Assembly (NCBI RefSeq): GCF_003952665.1
Contig: NZ_CP017946.1
Span: 3,162,001-3,226,000 of the forward strand
Length of the DNA: 64,000 nt
DNA from: Bosea sp. Tri-49
GTDB taxonomy: Bacteria; Pseudomonadota; Alphaproteobacteria; Rhizobiales; Beijerinckiaceae
Reading direction: 5' to 3'
Positions within the stretch are counted from its first letter, which is position 1; every line of letters begins with the position of its first letter. Positions 20,001-28,857 of this stretch are shown one piece after another. Under the pieces are notes generated by a model that ran no database searches, had not been told where the DNA came from, and saw only the letters and a list, made by a program, of their open reading frames with translations. Both the position numbers and the translations under genes were made by a program.

Positions 20001-20410
20001 TGCAGCTCAAGGCGAGCGGGCTCATCCCCGGCCGCCATGTGATCACCTGCAATGGCCGAGCCTTGCCGATGAGCGAGATCGCCGCCGGGGTCAGCATCGC
20101 CGGCCTGCGCTTCAAGGCCTGGCAGCCGGCCTCGGGGCTGCACCCGACGATTCCGGTGCATGCGCCGCTGACCTTCGACATCGTCGACAGCTGGGTGGGC
20201 CGCTCGCTCGGTGGTTGCGTCTATCATGTCGCCCATCCCGGCGGTCGCAATTACGAGACACCTCCTGTGAATTCCTACGAGGCGGAAGCCAGAAGGCTGG
20301 CTCGCTTCGAGGCGATCGGCCATAGTCCGGGGCCGCTGGCGATTCCCGCAGAAGAGCGCAATCCGGAGTTCCCGATGACCCTCGACCTGCGCCGGCCGAT
20401 CGGGGTTTGA
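17027..20410 (+). CDS. Transglutaminase-like / DUF2126 protein, about 1,127 residues
   Basis: The N-terminal domain ([20 protein letters not shown]) and core ([20 protein letters not shown]) are of the bacterial transglutaminase-like fold, with the triad visible as Cys180, His229 ([12 protein letters not shown]) and Asp245. The remainder, from about residue 330, is the large DUF2126 region ([31 protein letters not shown]), with a Pro-rich linker near 565-610. No ATG fits: TTG at 17027 begins the conserved sequence and has GCAGG upstream, giving the usual family length. The role is unproven; cysteine peptidase or amide-bond chemistry on peptides is expected from the fold. It is the first gene of a coupled four-gene operon and diverges from the binding-protein gene. 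Confidence 0.9.
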   Translation: MAIIAALHHVTHYRYDRPVTLGPQIIRLRPAPHCRSAVKSYSLKVTPAQHFVNWQQDPNGNWLARYVFPEPVTEFRIEVDLVTELSIINPFDFFVAAEAEEFPFAYPEELRDELAPYLVTEPAGPLLSEFMATVPREKTNTVNFVVDLNARLQRMIAYGIRMEAGVQEPEQTLAIRSGSCRDTSWLLVQILRHLGLAARFVSGYLIQMKADIDPLEGPRGTDKDFTDLHAWAEVYLPGAGWIGMDPTSGLLTGEGHLPLAATPHYRSAAPVSGVASYAETQFAFDMRVTRVHEVPRITLPFSDESWLELDRLGETVEADLQAQDVRLTMGGEPTFVSIDDQTGEEWNTAAVGPTKRERADVLIRRLRERFAPGGMLHYGQGKWYPGESLPRWAFALYWREDGEPIWRNAALIAREPGAKTGGDREHEVVPSPAAVETLAAGLSERLGLGADYVLPAYEDTGHWLVKEGQLPENVDPLDPKLSDPEERARMVRVFERGLGKPSGYVIPVQRWQAAAEDRRWRSEKWKLRRGKLFLVPGDSPVGYRLPLGSLPHVPEKAYPHIHPQDPLEPRGPLPPATAGSPGAPRAADPPPGFDGPIQPTRPAGSSEPQTPRQDIVEQELGAESVRTALSIEVRDGVLCVFLPPVERLEDYLDLIASIEATAEETGQPVHIEGYSPPQDSRLNVIKVTPDPGVIEVNIHPAKSWAQAVSITRGVYEEARQSRLCAEKFMVDGRHTGTGGGNHVVLGGITPADSPFLRRPDLLKSIVLYWQRHPALSYLFSGLFIGPTSQAPRIDEARHDQLYELEIALAQTPGPQDPAIPLWLVDRLYRNLLVDVSGNTHRTEICIDKLYSPDGPTGRLGLIEFRSFEMPPDARMSLAQQLLIRALIAWFWREPQIGKLTRWGTSLHDRFMLPELVWQDFRDVLADLERAGYRFDPAWFAAQHEFRFPFFGKVNQGGVELELRQALEPWHVMGEEGAIGGTVRYVDSSVERLQLKASGLIPGRHVITCNGRALPMSEIAAGVSIAGLRFKAWQPASGLHPTIPVHAPLTFDIVDSWVGRSLGGCVYHVAHPGGRNYETPPVNSYEAEARRLARFEAIGHSPGPLAIPAEERNPEFPMTLDLRRPIGV

Positions 20411-20418
20411 GGTCAAGG

Positions 20419-22944
20419 ATGGCTCTCCAGGGCCGATCGAGCTCGACACGGGTGCGCAACGAGCGCCGCAATGCCCTGCTTTCGGGCTATCGGCCGCTGC
20501 CCGGCGCCTATGACGAGCTGATGGCGCCGGACGGCACGATCCGGCCGCAATGGGAGCCGTTTCTGGCCGAATGGTCGGCGCTGTCGAGCGACGAGTTGCA
20601 GCGGCGCTTCGGCCTCGCCGACCGGCATGTCCGCGACACCGGCGTCTCCTATCGCGTCCATGGCGATCTCGACGAGAATGATCCGCTCGCCAGCGAGCGC
20701 GCCTGGCCGCTGAACCATGCGCCGCTCGTGCTCACCGGGCAGGAATGGAAGACGATCGCGGCCGGCGTCGCGCAGCGCGCGCAACTGCTCGATGCCGTGC
20801 TCGGCGACATCTACGGACCCGGCCGGCTGATCGCTGGCGGTGCGCTGCCGGCCGCCGCCGTCACCGGTAGCCCCGATTATCTGCGGCCAGTGCAGGGAGT
20901 GACCGGCGCGGGGCAGCTCCAGATCTACGCCGCCGATCTCGGACGCGGACCGGACGGGCGCTGGTGGGTGCTGAACGACCGCACCCAGGCTCCCTCCGGC
21001 GCCGGCTATGCGCTGGAGAACCGGCTCGCCATCGGGCGCGCCTTCCCGGACCTGTTCCGGACGATGAATGTCGAACGGCTCGCCGCATTCTTCCAGGGCT
21101 TTCGGGCCGGGCTCGTCGCTCGCGCCAGGCGGGTCGAGCCGCGGATCTGCCTGCTGACGCCGGGCCAGCTCAACGAGAGCTATTTCGAGCAGGCCTATCT
21201 CGCCCGCTATCTCGGCTTCCTCCTGGTCGAGGGCGGCGATCTCGTCATGCGCGACGGGCTGGTACATGTGCGCACCATCGCCGGCTTCAAGCGCGCCGAC
21301 GTGATCTGGCGCCGCATCGACGGCGATTTCGCCGACCCGCTCGAGCTCAACGCCCGTTCCGCGCTCGGTGTGCCTGGCCTGGTCGAGGCGGTGCGTGGCG
21401 AGAACGTCATCGTCGCCAACGGCCTCGGCTCCGGCGTGATCGAGGCCCGGGCGCTGATGGGCTTCATGCCGAAGCTCGCCCGCGAGGTGCTCGGCGAAGA
21501 GCTGATCCTGCCCAACATCGCGACCTGGTGGTGCGGCCAGCCGCGCGAGCGTCAGATCGTGCTCGACCGGCTGGGTGAGATGAGCATTGCACCCGCCTTC
21601 CGCGCGCCCGGCGACGGGCTGGATGGCGGCACCGTGCTGGTCGCCGACCTCAGCAAGGGCGAAGGCGAGGCGCTGCGCACCCGCATCACGGAGCGCGGGC
21701 TCGACCATGTCGGGCAGGAAGTGGTCAAACTCTCGACCATGCCGGTGATGCATGGTGGCCGGCTGGAGCCGAGGCCGATGACGCTGCGCGTCTTCGCCGC
21801 GGCGACGCCCGACGGCTGGCAGGTGATGCCGGGCGGATTCTGCCGCGTCTCGGACGAATCCGATGCGCGCGCCGTGACGATGCGCTCGGGCGTGCGCTCC
21901 AGCGACGTCTGGGTCACCTCCGATGAGCCCGTCGAGCAGGTGACGCTGCTTCCGAGCCCGGACCGGATCGGGATTCGCCGCATCGTCGGCATCCTGCCGA
22001 GCCGGGCGGCCGACAATCTGTTCTGGCTCGGGCGCTATCTGGAGCGCAGCGAGGCGACGCTGCGCCTGGTGCGTGCCCTGCTCGGGCGACTGATCAATGC
22101 CGACGACCAGGCGCCGGGCCATGGCGAGACGATCAAGCGCCTCGCCAACCTGCTCGTCGCCTGGGGAGCGGCGCCAGCGACGCCTAAAGGCCGGCCAATC
22201 GCGGCGCAGGCGCGTTCTGCACTGCACGATGTCGAGCAGTATGGCTCGGCCGCGGCCTCGGTGCGCGAGGCCAGGCGCACCGCCTCGGTCATCCGCGAGC
22301 GGCTCTCGGTCGACGCCTGGCGCCTGTTCGGCGACCTGCAGCGCCAGCTCGCCGCACCGCCGGGCAAGCCGACCAGCGAAGGCGAGGCCTTCGAGATCGC
22401 CGACACCGGGCTGAAATCGCTCGCCGCCTTTTCAGGCCTGTCCCAGGAAAACATGGTGCGCGGCGCCGGCTGGCGCTTCCTCGACATCGGCCGGCGGATC
22501 GAGCGCGGCGTCACCACCTGCCGCTTCGCGCGGCATTTCATCGAGAACGACGCGCCGGGCAACTGCCTCGACGCGCTGCTCGACCTGACCGACTCGCAGA
22601 TCACCTATCGCTCGCGCTACATGCTCGGCGCCTCGCTGCAGCCGGTTCTCGATCTCGTCATGCTCGATCCCTACAACCCACGCTCGGTCGCCTTCCAGGT
22701 CGAGCAGCTCGATGCCGAAATCGCCGCCCTGCCCTCGCTCAACGATGACGGCATGCTGGAGGAGCCACGCCGGCTCGCGCTCAAGCTCGCCGCCGAATGC
22801 CGCACTGCCGAGGCGAGCCGACTCGACCGCACTAGCATCCTGTTCTTCGAGCAATTGCTGATGGGGCTCTCCAACGCAGTGGCCGAGCGTTATTTCCTGC
22901 AGAACTCGAGGCCGGAAGGTTCGCGGATGACGCGACTCGCGTAA
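20419..22944 (+). CDS. Circularly permuted ATP-grasp protein fused to alpha-E domain
   Basis: The 841-residue protein joins two units that are often separate genes. Residues about 80-470 are the circularly permuted ATP-grasp domain, with WWVLNDRTQAPSGAGYALEN near 182 and IVANGLGSGVIEARALMGFM near 330. From about residue 520 comes the all-helical alpha-E (DUF403) domain, opening PSRAADNLFWLGRYLERSEA. ATP-grasp enzymes form amide bonds through acyl-phosphates, so a peptide ligase role is predicted in the literature for this family; the product is unknown. ATG 20419 is chosen with GAGG upstream; a TTG overlapping the previous stop is possible. It is the second gene of the operon. Confidence 0.9.
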   Translation: MALQGRSSSTRVRNERRNALLSGYRPLPGAYDELMAPDGTIRPQWEPFLAEWSALSSDELQRRFGLADRHVRDTGVSYRVHGDLDENDPLASERAWPLNHAPLVLTGQEWKTIAAGVAQRAQLLDAVLGDIYGPGRLIAGGALPAAAVTGSPDYLRPVQGVTGAGQLQIYAADLGRGPDGRWWVLNDRTQAPSGAGYALENRLAIGRAFPDLFRTMNVERLAAFFQGFRAGLVARARRVEPRICLLTPGQLNESYFEQAYLARYLGFLLVEGGDLVMRDGLVHVRTIAGFKRADVIWRRIDGDFADPLELNARSALGVPGLVEAVRGENVIVANGLGSGVIEARALMGFMPKLAREVLGEELILPNIATWWCGQPRERQIVLDRLGEMSIAPAFRAPGDGLDGGTVLVADLSKGEGEALRTRITERGLDHVGQEVVKLSTMPVMHGGRLEPRPMTLRVFAAATPDGWQVMPGGFCRVSDESDARAVTMRSGVRSSDVWVTSDEPVEQVTLLPSPDRIGIRRIVGILPSRAADNLFWLGRYLERSEATLRLVRALLGRLINADDQAPGHGETIKRLANLLVAWGAAPATPKGRPIAAQARSALHDVEQYGSAAASVREARRTASVIRERLSVDAWRLFGDLQRQLAAPPGKPTSEGEAFEIADTGLKSLAAFSGLSQENMVRGAGWRFLDIGRRIERGVTTCRFARHFIENDAPGNCLDALLDLTDSQITYRSRYMLGASLQPVLDLVMLDPYNPRSVAFQVEQLDAEIAALPSLNDDGMLEEPRRLALKLAAECRTAEASRLDRTSILFFEQLLMGLSNAVAERYFLQNSRPEGSRMTRLA

Positions 22945-22954
22945 GGGAGAGGGC

Positions 22955-23833
22955 GTGATCTACGACATCCGCCATCTCACCGCCTACGCCTATAGCCGGC
23001 CGGTGCCGTTCGCCCGCTGCATGTTGCGTGTGCTGCCGCGCGACGGGGCCGGCCAGCGCGTGCTGACCAGCAAGCTTTCCGTGACACCGCGCGGCGCCGA
23101 ACGGAACGATGGCATCTGCTTCTTCGGTAACCGCACGACGACGCTGACGATCGCAAAACCGCATCGCGAACTGCGGATCGAGATGACCTCGCGGGTCGAG
23201 GTGACGCGGCCGGCCGCCCCCTTTCCGGCCCTGACGCGGCATTGGGAAGAGGTCGTCGAACTCGCGCTCAAGGCACAGAGCCTCGCACCGGATTCCCCGG
23301 CGCAATATCTCTATCCCAGCCGCCTGGCGCCGACCGTGCCGGAGATCACCGACTACGCCCGCGCGAGCTTCCCGGCGAAGCGGCCGATCTTCGAAGCGGC
23401 TTGCGAGCTCATGGGACGGATCCGCGCGGAATTCCGCTACGACCCCGAAGCCACCGAGGTCGCGACCCCGATCCGCGAGGCTTTTGCTGCCCGTCACGGC
23501 GTCTGCCAGGACTTCGCGCACATCATGATCGCGGGCCTGCGCGGCCTCGGCCTGCCGGCCGCCTATGTCAGCGGCTATCTGCGCACCATCCCGCCGCCCG
23601 GCCAGGCCCGTCTCGAAGGCGCGGACGCGACCCATGCCTGGGTGATGGCCTGGACCGGGCCGGGGACCGGCTGGATCGGGCTCGACCCGACCAACGACCT
23701 GATCGTCGCCGACGACCATATCGTCACCGCAACCGGGCGCGACTACGCCGACGTCTCGCCGCTCGACGGCGTGCTCGTCGGACCGGGCAGCCAGAAGCTC
23801 GACGTCAAGGTCGACGTCATCCCCGTCATATGA
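22955..23833 (+). CDS. Transglutaminase-like cysteine protease family protein
   Basis: The 292-residue protein starts at a GTG at 22955 behind AAGGGAGAGGGC. An N-terminal beta domain (MIYDIRHLTAYAYSRPVPFA) precedes the catalytic core: Cys184 in AARHGVCQDFAHIMIAG, His227 in DATHAWVMAW and Asp244 in GWIGLDPTNDL. All three members of the triad are intact. It is a shorter relative of the first gene of the operon and, with the ATP-grasp/alpha-E protein, makes up the conserved set predicted to make or trim a peptide. The stop overlaps the HAD gene start. Confidence 0.92.
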   Translation: MIYDIRHLTAYAYSRPVPFARCMLRVLPRDGAGQRVLTSKLSVTPRGAERNDGICFFGNRTTTLTIAKPHRELRIEMTSRVEVTRPAAPFPALTRHWEEVVELALKAQSLAPDSPAQYLYPSRLAPTVPEITDYARASFPAKRPIFEAACELMGRIRAEFRYDPEATEVATPIREAFAARHGVCQDFAHIMIAGLRGLGLPAAYVSGYLRTIPPPGQARLEGADATHAWVMAWTGPGTGWIGLDPTNDLIVADDHIVTATGRDYADVSPLDGVLVGPGSQKLDVKVDVIPVI

Positions 23834-24555
23834 TTGCCGGTGACCTGATGGGCTCGCACGCCATCCGTGGCGTCCTGTTCGACAAGGACGGCACGCTGAT
23901 CGACTACCAGGCGAGCTGGGCGCCGACCAATCTGAAGGCCGGACGGCTGGCCGCACAGGGCGACCCCGAGCTGGCGGCGCGCCTTTTGACCGTCGCCGGC
24001 GTCGACCCTGCAACCGGCTATGCCATATCGGACGGGCTGCTCGCCTCGGGCAATACCGAAGACGTGGCTGAGGCTTGGGCTGAGGCCGGTTCGCCCTTCG
24101 GCGCAGCCGAGCTGACCGAGCGGCTCGATACCTTGTTCTGCTCAGTGGTCGTCGCGGCGGTGCCGGTCTGCGATCTTGCCGCCCTGTTCGCCAGCCTCAG
24201 CGGTCGCGGGATTTTGCTCGGCATCGCCTCCAGCGACAGCGAGGTGGCGGTCGCCGCCACTGCCGAGCGCTTTGGCCTCGAACCGCATCTCGCCTTCCTG
24301 TGCGGCTATGATTCCGGCCATGGCGCGAAGCCGGGGCGCGGCATGGTCGACGGCTTCTGCCGCACGACAGGACTGCCGACGGAGGCCGTGGCGGTGATTG
24401 GCGATTCCACCCACGACATGCACATGGCGGCGGCGGCCGGCGCCGGCTTGCGCATCGCGGTGCTGACCGGCGCCGGCAGCGCCGAGACCCTGCGCCCGCT
24501 CAGCCATCTGCTGCTGCCGAGCATCGCCACGCTGGAGCAGGCCCTGTTCGGCTAA
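23830..24555 (+). CDS. HAD-superfamily phosphatase (phosphoglycolate phosphatase-like)
   Basis: The 241-residue enzyme has all four HAD motifs: nucleophile Asp18 in VLFDKDGTLID, Ser/Thr motif II in LGIASSDSE, motif III lysine in GHGAKPGRGM and acidic motif IV in VIGDSTHDMHMA. A helical cap lies between motifs I and II. It would dephosphorylate a small phosphate ester; Gph-like substrates are possible. The ATG at 23830 overlaps the transglutaminase stop (ATGA); an internal ATG at 23848 is an alternative. The tight coupling makes it a candidate fourth member of the ATP-grasp/transglutaminase operon, for instance hydrolysing a phosphorylated intermediate or by-product; this is inference. Confidence 0.88.
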   Translation: MIAGDLMGSHAIRGVLFDKDGTLIDYQASWAPTNLKAGRLAAQGDPELAARLLTVAGVDPATGYAISDGLLASGNTEDVAEAWAEAGSPFGAAELTERLDTLFCSVVVAAVPVCDLAALFASLSGRGILLGIASSDSEVAVAATAERFGLEPHLAFLCGYDSGHGAKPGRGMVDGFCRTTGLPTEAVAVIGDSTHDMHMAAAAGAGLRIAVLTGAGSAETLRPLSHLLLPSIATLEQALFG

Positions 24556-24565
24556 GACCGGCTCG

Positions 24566-26971
24566 TCAGCGCGCGATGTTCATCCCGGTTCGATGGTCCT
24601 CGAGCCTTGCCGCAGCGATCCGGTTGGCGAGATGCCGGCCGAGCAGCCCGAGGCCCAGCACCGCCGCCGAGCCGCCGAAACCGGGGATCATGCTGGTGCC
24701 GACCGTGCCGAGCACCTGGACCACGCTATGCAGCGCGCCGCCGACCGGCAGATTGCCGGCCAGCAACTCGAACACGTTCGAGGCGGCAGGCTTGGCCACC
24801 GCCGCGCTGTTGACCGCGTCCAGGAACTGCCGCAGCTCCGGGAACCGCGCTATGAATTCCTGCGGGAGTAAGCCGCGAATCTGCTGCACCGTTTGTACCG
24901 CTTCTGGCGAGAGCCCACTGCCGAGGCCCTCCCGCAGTGTCTTGGCCTCTCCGGCCAGCCTTGCGAGTTCAGCCGTCGTCGCCCGGCCGGCCTCGCTCAG
25001 ACGTTGCACGTCGACAAGGAAGGGCAACAGCGCATTGCCGGCTTGGCCGCCGGGGCCGGTCGTACCAACCGCGTTGACGACCGCGCTGTTGCCGATGCCG
25101 AGCGCACCGAAAGCCGCCGTGATCCAACTCGCGATCCGGCCCATGCCGGCATCCTTGATGATGCGCGAGCCACGCTTGGCCAGATCCTGCTCCGTCGCCT
25201 CCGTGCGAGCCGGCGCGAGCGGGCGCTCGGCCGGCATCTCGAAAGCACGCTGCGTCGGCGGATCGACAACGCCCGTCGCGGGCACTTCGTTGTCAGCCTG
25301 GAACTCCAGCAGCGCGCCACGGGTCAGCGTGCCGAATTTGCCATCGACATCGCCGACACCATAGCCGAGGCGCACCAGCTCCAGCTGCAATTCCGTGACG
25401 CGCTTGCCGCTCATCCCGATCTGGAGGAACTCGCTCGCAACGCTCTCTCGGAAGACGATGATCGGCTCCTCCGCGACCGACGGACCAGCTCCGTCCAGAT
25501 CGAACCGGTAGAGATCGTTCTTGCGCATGATCGATTTGAGCTTCTGGCCATACAGCGAATCGGTCGCATAGATGCCGGTCAGCGCATCGGCGAAGGCATC
25601 GGGATCGTCGCTGAACATCCGGGCCTTGACGTAGTGCTTGCTCGTGCCGAGCAGTTCGGCATGCTTGATGAAGGCCTCGTCCAGATTGTCGAAGACGCGG
25701 AACGGCTCCTGCTTCGAGACCAGCTTTCCACCGATCTCCTCCTTGGTCATCGCCGCAACGCTCTTCTGGCCTGGCAGCGCCTTGATCCCGAACGGGTTGT
25801 TCGAGCCCGCCGGCATACGCTTGCCATAGGCGCTCTCCAGCGCCCATTGCGCCAGGGTGATCGAGGCAGGCACGCGCCATTTCCGCTGCGAGGCCTGCGC
25901 CGCTCTGACGACCTCGATGGTGAAGCGCTCGGGGATGCTGGCAAGGTCGACCCCAGCCGGCTTTACGATGATGACCTCATCCATCAACGGTTGCGGCCGG
26001 ATGGTGATGCCGAGGGCGGGTCCACCCGCCAATGTCGGCATCTCGATGCCGAGTGCCTTCGCCGTCTCCGGGCCGACGACGCAATCGGCGCCCAGCTGGT
26101 CGAACAACCGCTTCTGGAACTCGTAGAGCGCGATCAGCGTGTTCCTGCCGAACTTGTCGTCAGGCGTGCCGATCTCGAAACCGGCCCTAACCAGAGCTGC
26201 CTGGACCTGGCCAACGAGGGCCCCGCGCGAGCCATACCGAACGAGTTGGATCAGGTCGCCATCCCTGGCGCCGGCGACGCGAGCGACCTCATCCGCCTCG
26301 AACAGCATGCAGGTGAATTCCTGCTGGCCGCCCGTCTGATCGTAAGCGTTACGGCGGAAGGTCTTCCACGGTCCTCGCTCGACGAATTTGCCGCTGGTTG
26401 TCGATGGGAAGCCGCAGACGACGAGGCAGCCCTCGCTTGAATAGCCCGGCTTCGCCGCATCGTCGTTGTAGGCGGCATGGATATTGTCCCAGACGAATTC
26501 CTCGGCTTTGGCGCTGCGAGCGAAATCGATCGCGTCGGCAAGGTCGAAGTCGCCGTCGTCGCGGGTTCGCTGCACCGGCAGGAAGATATTCTGGCGGAAA
26601 GCGTCATGCCCGCTGGGCGAGCTGCCCTTGTGGCGACCGCGGACATAGCGGAAACAGCCAGGAATCACCTGATTGGCCTTGGTCTTGCCAGCCAGGGCCG
26701 CGTCGATCGACTTGCGGTTCGGCACGGTCGAACCTGCAAAGAGCGCCAGCGTGCCGTCATCGAGCTTCCACTGCACGAAGGTGCAGCGCATATGCTCGTA
26801 GTCGAGACTGATCTCGCGGATCGTTCGACTGGGCGCGAAATCGTTGTCGGCGAGATCAGCCGGCGTCGCGCCGCGGATGCAGACGAAGACCATGCCGGAG
26901 TCGGGCACAGGAAAATTATTGCGCCGCGCAAGCCGCCGCAACAGGTCGGGCGTTAGCTCGATCGCCGCCAT
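24566..26971 (-). CDS. Multidomain peptidoglycan hydrolase: SEGC-type N-domain, two PG-binding domains, GH73 glucosaminidase
   Basis: The 801-residue protein has no signal peptide. Residues 25-230 form an N-terminal domain with IHAAYND around His165 and YSSEGCLVVCG with Cys182, similar to the His and S-x-GC pair of L,D-transpeptidase/DUF5675-like domains. PG_binding_1 domains lie at about 245-310 (GALVGQVQAALVRAGFEIG) and 515-578 (KRVTELQLELVRLGYGVGD). Between them, 352-490 is a FlgJ-like GH73 domain, catalytic Glu379 in ITLAQWALESAYGK. The C-terminal 200 residues are Ala/Gly-rich with hydrophobic stretches. ATG 26971 is chosen from GAGGAGG; GTG 26974 is too close to it. Convergent with the HAD gene, 10 bases apart. 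The architecture resembles phage or secretion-associated lysozymes; no such genes are adjacent. Confidence 0.8.
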   Translation of the reverse strand: MAAIELTPDLLRRLARRNNFPVPDSGMVFVCIRGATPADLADNDFAPSRTIREISLDYEHMRCTFVQWKLDDGTLALFAGSTVPNRKSIDAALAGKTKANQVIPGCFRYVRGRHKGSSPSGHDAFRQNIFLPVQRTRDDGDFDLADAIDFARSAKAEEFVWDNIHAAYNDDAAKPGYSSEGCLVVCGFPSTTSGKFVERGPWKTFRRNAYDQTGGQQEFTCMLFEADEVARVAGARDGDLIQLVRYGSRGALVGQVQAALVRAGFEIGTPDDKFGRNTLIALYEFQKRLFDQLGADCVVGPETAKALGIEMPTLAGGPALGITIRPQPLMDEVIIVKPAGVDLASIPERFTIEVVRAAQASQRKWRVPASITLAQWALESAYGKRMPAGSNNPFGIKALPGQKSVAAMTKEEIGGKLVSKQEPFRVFDNLDEAFIKHAELLGTSKHYVKARMFSDDPDAFADALTGIYATDSLYGQKLKSIMRKNDLYRFDLDGAGPSVAEEPIIVFRESVASEFLQIGMSGKRVTELQLELVRLGYGVGDVDGKFGTLTRGALLEFQADNEVPATGVVDPPTQRAFEMPAERPLAPARTEATEQDLAKRGSRIIKDAGMGRIASWITAAFGALGIGNSAVVNAVGTTGPGGQAGNALLPFLVDVQRLSEAGRATTAELARLAGEAKTLREGLGSGLSPEAVQTVQQIRGLLPQEFIARFPELRQFLDAVNSAAVAKPAASNVFELLAGNLPVGGALHSVVQVLGTVGTSMIPGFGGSAAVLGLGLLGRHLANRIAAARLEDHRTGMNIAR

Positions 26972-27161
26972 CACCCCCTCCTCGCCCGCTATGATTGCAT
27001 ACTGACGCGAGCGAGGAAGCTAATGCAAGCATCTTTGCGTAATCGACCGCCGTACAGATCGTCAACTCTCTCGACTGCTTAATCAGCCGCGACTGGCGCC
27101 GTTGAAATTCGCTTCTTTCCTTCGGTTAGGTCAGATCGAATGCTTGCCCGTGCTTCAATGC

Positions 27162-27188
27162 AAAAGGGCCGCGCTTGCGGCACGGCCC
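27162..27188 (-). terminator. Intrinsic terminator of the aldehyde dehydrogenase gene
   Basis: Read on the minus strand, GGGCCGTGC, loop CGCAA and GCGCGGCCC form a 9-bp stem with one G-U pair (27188-27166), followed at once by TTTT (27165-27162). It lies 25 bases past the stop codon. Confidence 0.75.
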
Positions 27189-27213
27189 CCGATGCCTTGG
27201 ATGGCGACCCGCC

Positions 27214-28659
27214 TCAGGCGAGCGTGTAGGCGGTCTTCACCGTGGTGTAGAACTCGCGGGCATAGGCGCCCTGCTCGCGCGGGCCGTAGCTCGAGCCCTT
27301 CCGGCCGCCGAAGGGCACGTGGTAGTCGACGCCGGCCGTGGCGAGGTTGACCATCACCATGCCGGCCTCGGCATTGCGCTTGAAGTGCGTCGCATGCTTC
27401 AGCGAGGTCGTACAGATGCCCGAGGACAGGCCGAACTCGGTGTCGTTGGCGACAGCGAGCGCCTCCTCGTAATCCTTGACGCGGACGACGTTGGCGACCG
27501 GGCCGAAGACCTCCTCGCGCGAGATGCGCATGGCATTGGTCGTCTCGGTGAACAGCGCCGGCTGCAGATAGAAGCCGGGCGTCTCGCGGTTGAGCAGTTC
27601 GCCGCCCCAGGCGAGCTTGCCACCCTCGTCGCGAGCGATCTGGATGTATTTCAGGTTCTGGTCGAGCTGGCTCTGGTCGACGACCGGGCCGATCGTGGTG
27701 CCAGCCTTCAGCGCGTCGTCGACGGTGACGCCCTTCAGCCGCTCGATCGCCGCCTCGACGAAGCGGTCATGGATGCCGGCCTGGACGATCAGGCGCGAGG
27801 AGGCCGTGCAGCGCTGGCCGGTGGAGAAGAAGGCGCCCTGCACCGCGGCCTCGACTGCGACCTTGAGGTCGGCATCGTCGAGCACGACGAGCGGGTTCTT
27901 GCCGCCCATTTCGAGCTGGACCTTCTTCATCGGATTGCCCGCGATGCAGGCGGCCGCGACCTTGCGGCCAGTCGAGACCGAGCCGGTGAAGGAGATCGCG
28001 TGCACGTCCTTGTGCTCGAGCAGCGCCTGGCCGACGACCGAGCCGCGGCCCATCACCAAATTGAGCACGCCCTTGGGAAGACCGGCGCGCTGGATGATGT
28101 CGACCAGCGCCCAGGCCGAGCCGGGCACGAGGTCGGCCGGCTTGATCACCACGCAATTGCCGTAGGCGAGCGCCGGGGCGATCTTCCAAGCCGGGATCGC
28201 GATCGGGAAGTTCCAGGGCGTGATCATGCCGATGATGCCGACCGGCTCGCGGGTGACCTCGACGCCGACGCCGGGACGCACGGACGGGATGCTCTCGCCG
28301 CCGAGGCGCAGACACTCACCGGCGAAGAAGGCGAAGATCTGGCCCGCGCGGGTCGCCTCGCCGATGCCCTCCGGCAGGGTCTTGCCCTCTTCACGCGAGA
28401 GCAGGCGGCCGAGCTCGTCCTTGCGGGCGAGGATCTCGTCCGAGGCCTTCTTCAGGACCTCGTAACGCTCCTGCGGCGTCGTGCGGCTCCAGGCCGGGAA
28501 GGCAGCCTTGGCGGCGGCGACCGCATTGTTCAGGTCCTCGACCGAGCCCTGCGCATACTCGCCGACGACGTCGTTGGTGTTGGACGGGTTGATGTTGCGC
28601 GAGGCGTTCTGCGACGCGGCCCACTCGCCGGCGATCAGGTTCTTGAAGGGAGCATTCAT
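27214..28659 (-). CDS. Aldehyde dehydrogenase, 2-oxoglutarate semialdehyde dehydrogenase-like
   Basis: The 481-residue NAD(P)+-dependent enzyme has the ALDH motifs TPWNFPIAIPAWKIAPAL near residue 150, the glutamate in LEMGGKNPLVVLDDAD near 250, the nucleophilic cysteine in FFSTGQRCTASSR near 285 and EEVFGPVANV near 380. Overall it is closest in feel to alpha-ketoglutaric semialdehyde dehydrogenases of sugar-acid and hydroxyproline catabolism, which is a tentative assignment. The ATG at 28659 precedes the conserved N-terminus (NLIAGEWAASQNASRNINPS). It is monocistronic, diverges from the diguanylate cyclase gene, and has an intrinsic terminator. Confidence 0.88.
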   Translation of the reverse strand: MNAPFKNLIAGEWAASQNASRNINPSNTNDVVGEYAQGSVEDLNNAVAAAKAAFPAWSRTTPQERYEVLKKASDEILARKDELGRLLSREEGKTLPEGIGEATRAGQIFAFFAGECLRLGGESIPSVRPGVGVEVTREPVGIIGMITPWNFPIAIPAWKIAPALAYGNCVVIKPADLVPGSAWALVDIIQRAGLPKGVLNLVMGRGSVVGQALLEHKDVHAISFTGSVSTGRKVAAACIAGNPMKKVQLEMGGKNPLVVLDDADLKVAVEAAVQGAFFSTGQRCTASSRLIVQAGIHDRFVEAAIERLKGVTVDDALKAGTTIGPVVDQSQLDQNLKYIQIARDEGGKLAWGGELLNRETPGFYLQPALFTETTNAMRISREEVFGPVANVVRVKDYEEALAVANDTEFGLSSGICTTSLKHATHFKRNAEAGMVMVNLATAGVDYHVPFGGRKGSSYGPREQGAYAREFYTTVKTAYTLA

Positions 28660-28857
28660 CGCAAAGCCTCGTGCGTAACCGAAAGAGGAGCCGGTCTTAA
28701 CCGTTTTATGTCGGCAAAGCCATGCGAGCGGGCCCAATGAATGGCGATGCAGGCCCCGCCGCCAGCGCATGCGGCAGGCCGAACAGGGCTGCTTCGGCGC
28801 AGTTTACGCCCGCCATTTCAGCTTGCTTTCACCTTTGTCTGGTTTGCTCAAGCCGCA

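Noticed and set aside
18764..20449. 561-codon minus-strand open frame
   Set aside because: Antisense shadow of the DUF2126 gene; no start signal and no recognisable domain.
24566..26971. Prophage endolysin
   Set aside because: No other phage genes flank it, base composition matches the neighbours, and it lies tail to tail with a chromosomal operon; a phage origin cannot be supported from this window.
27175..28740. 521-codon plus-strand open frame
   Set aside because: Antisense to the aldehyde dehydrogenase, which has all ALDH motifs on the other strand.
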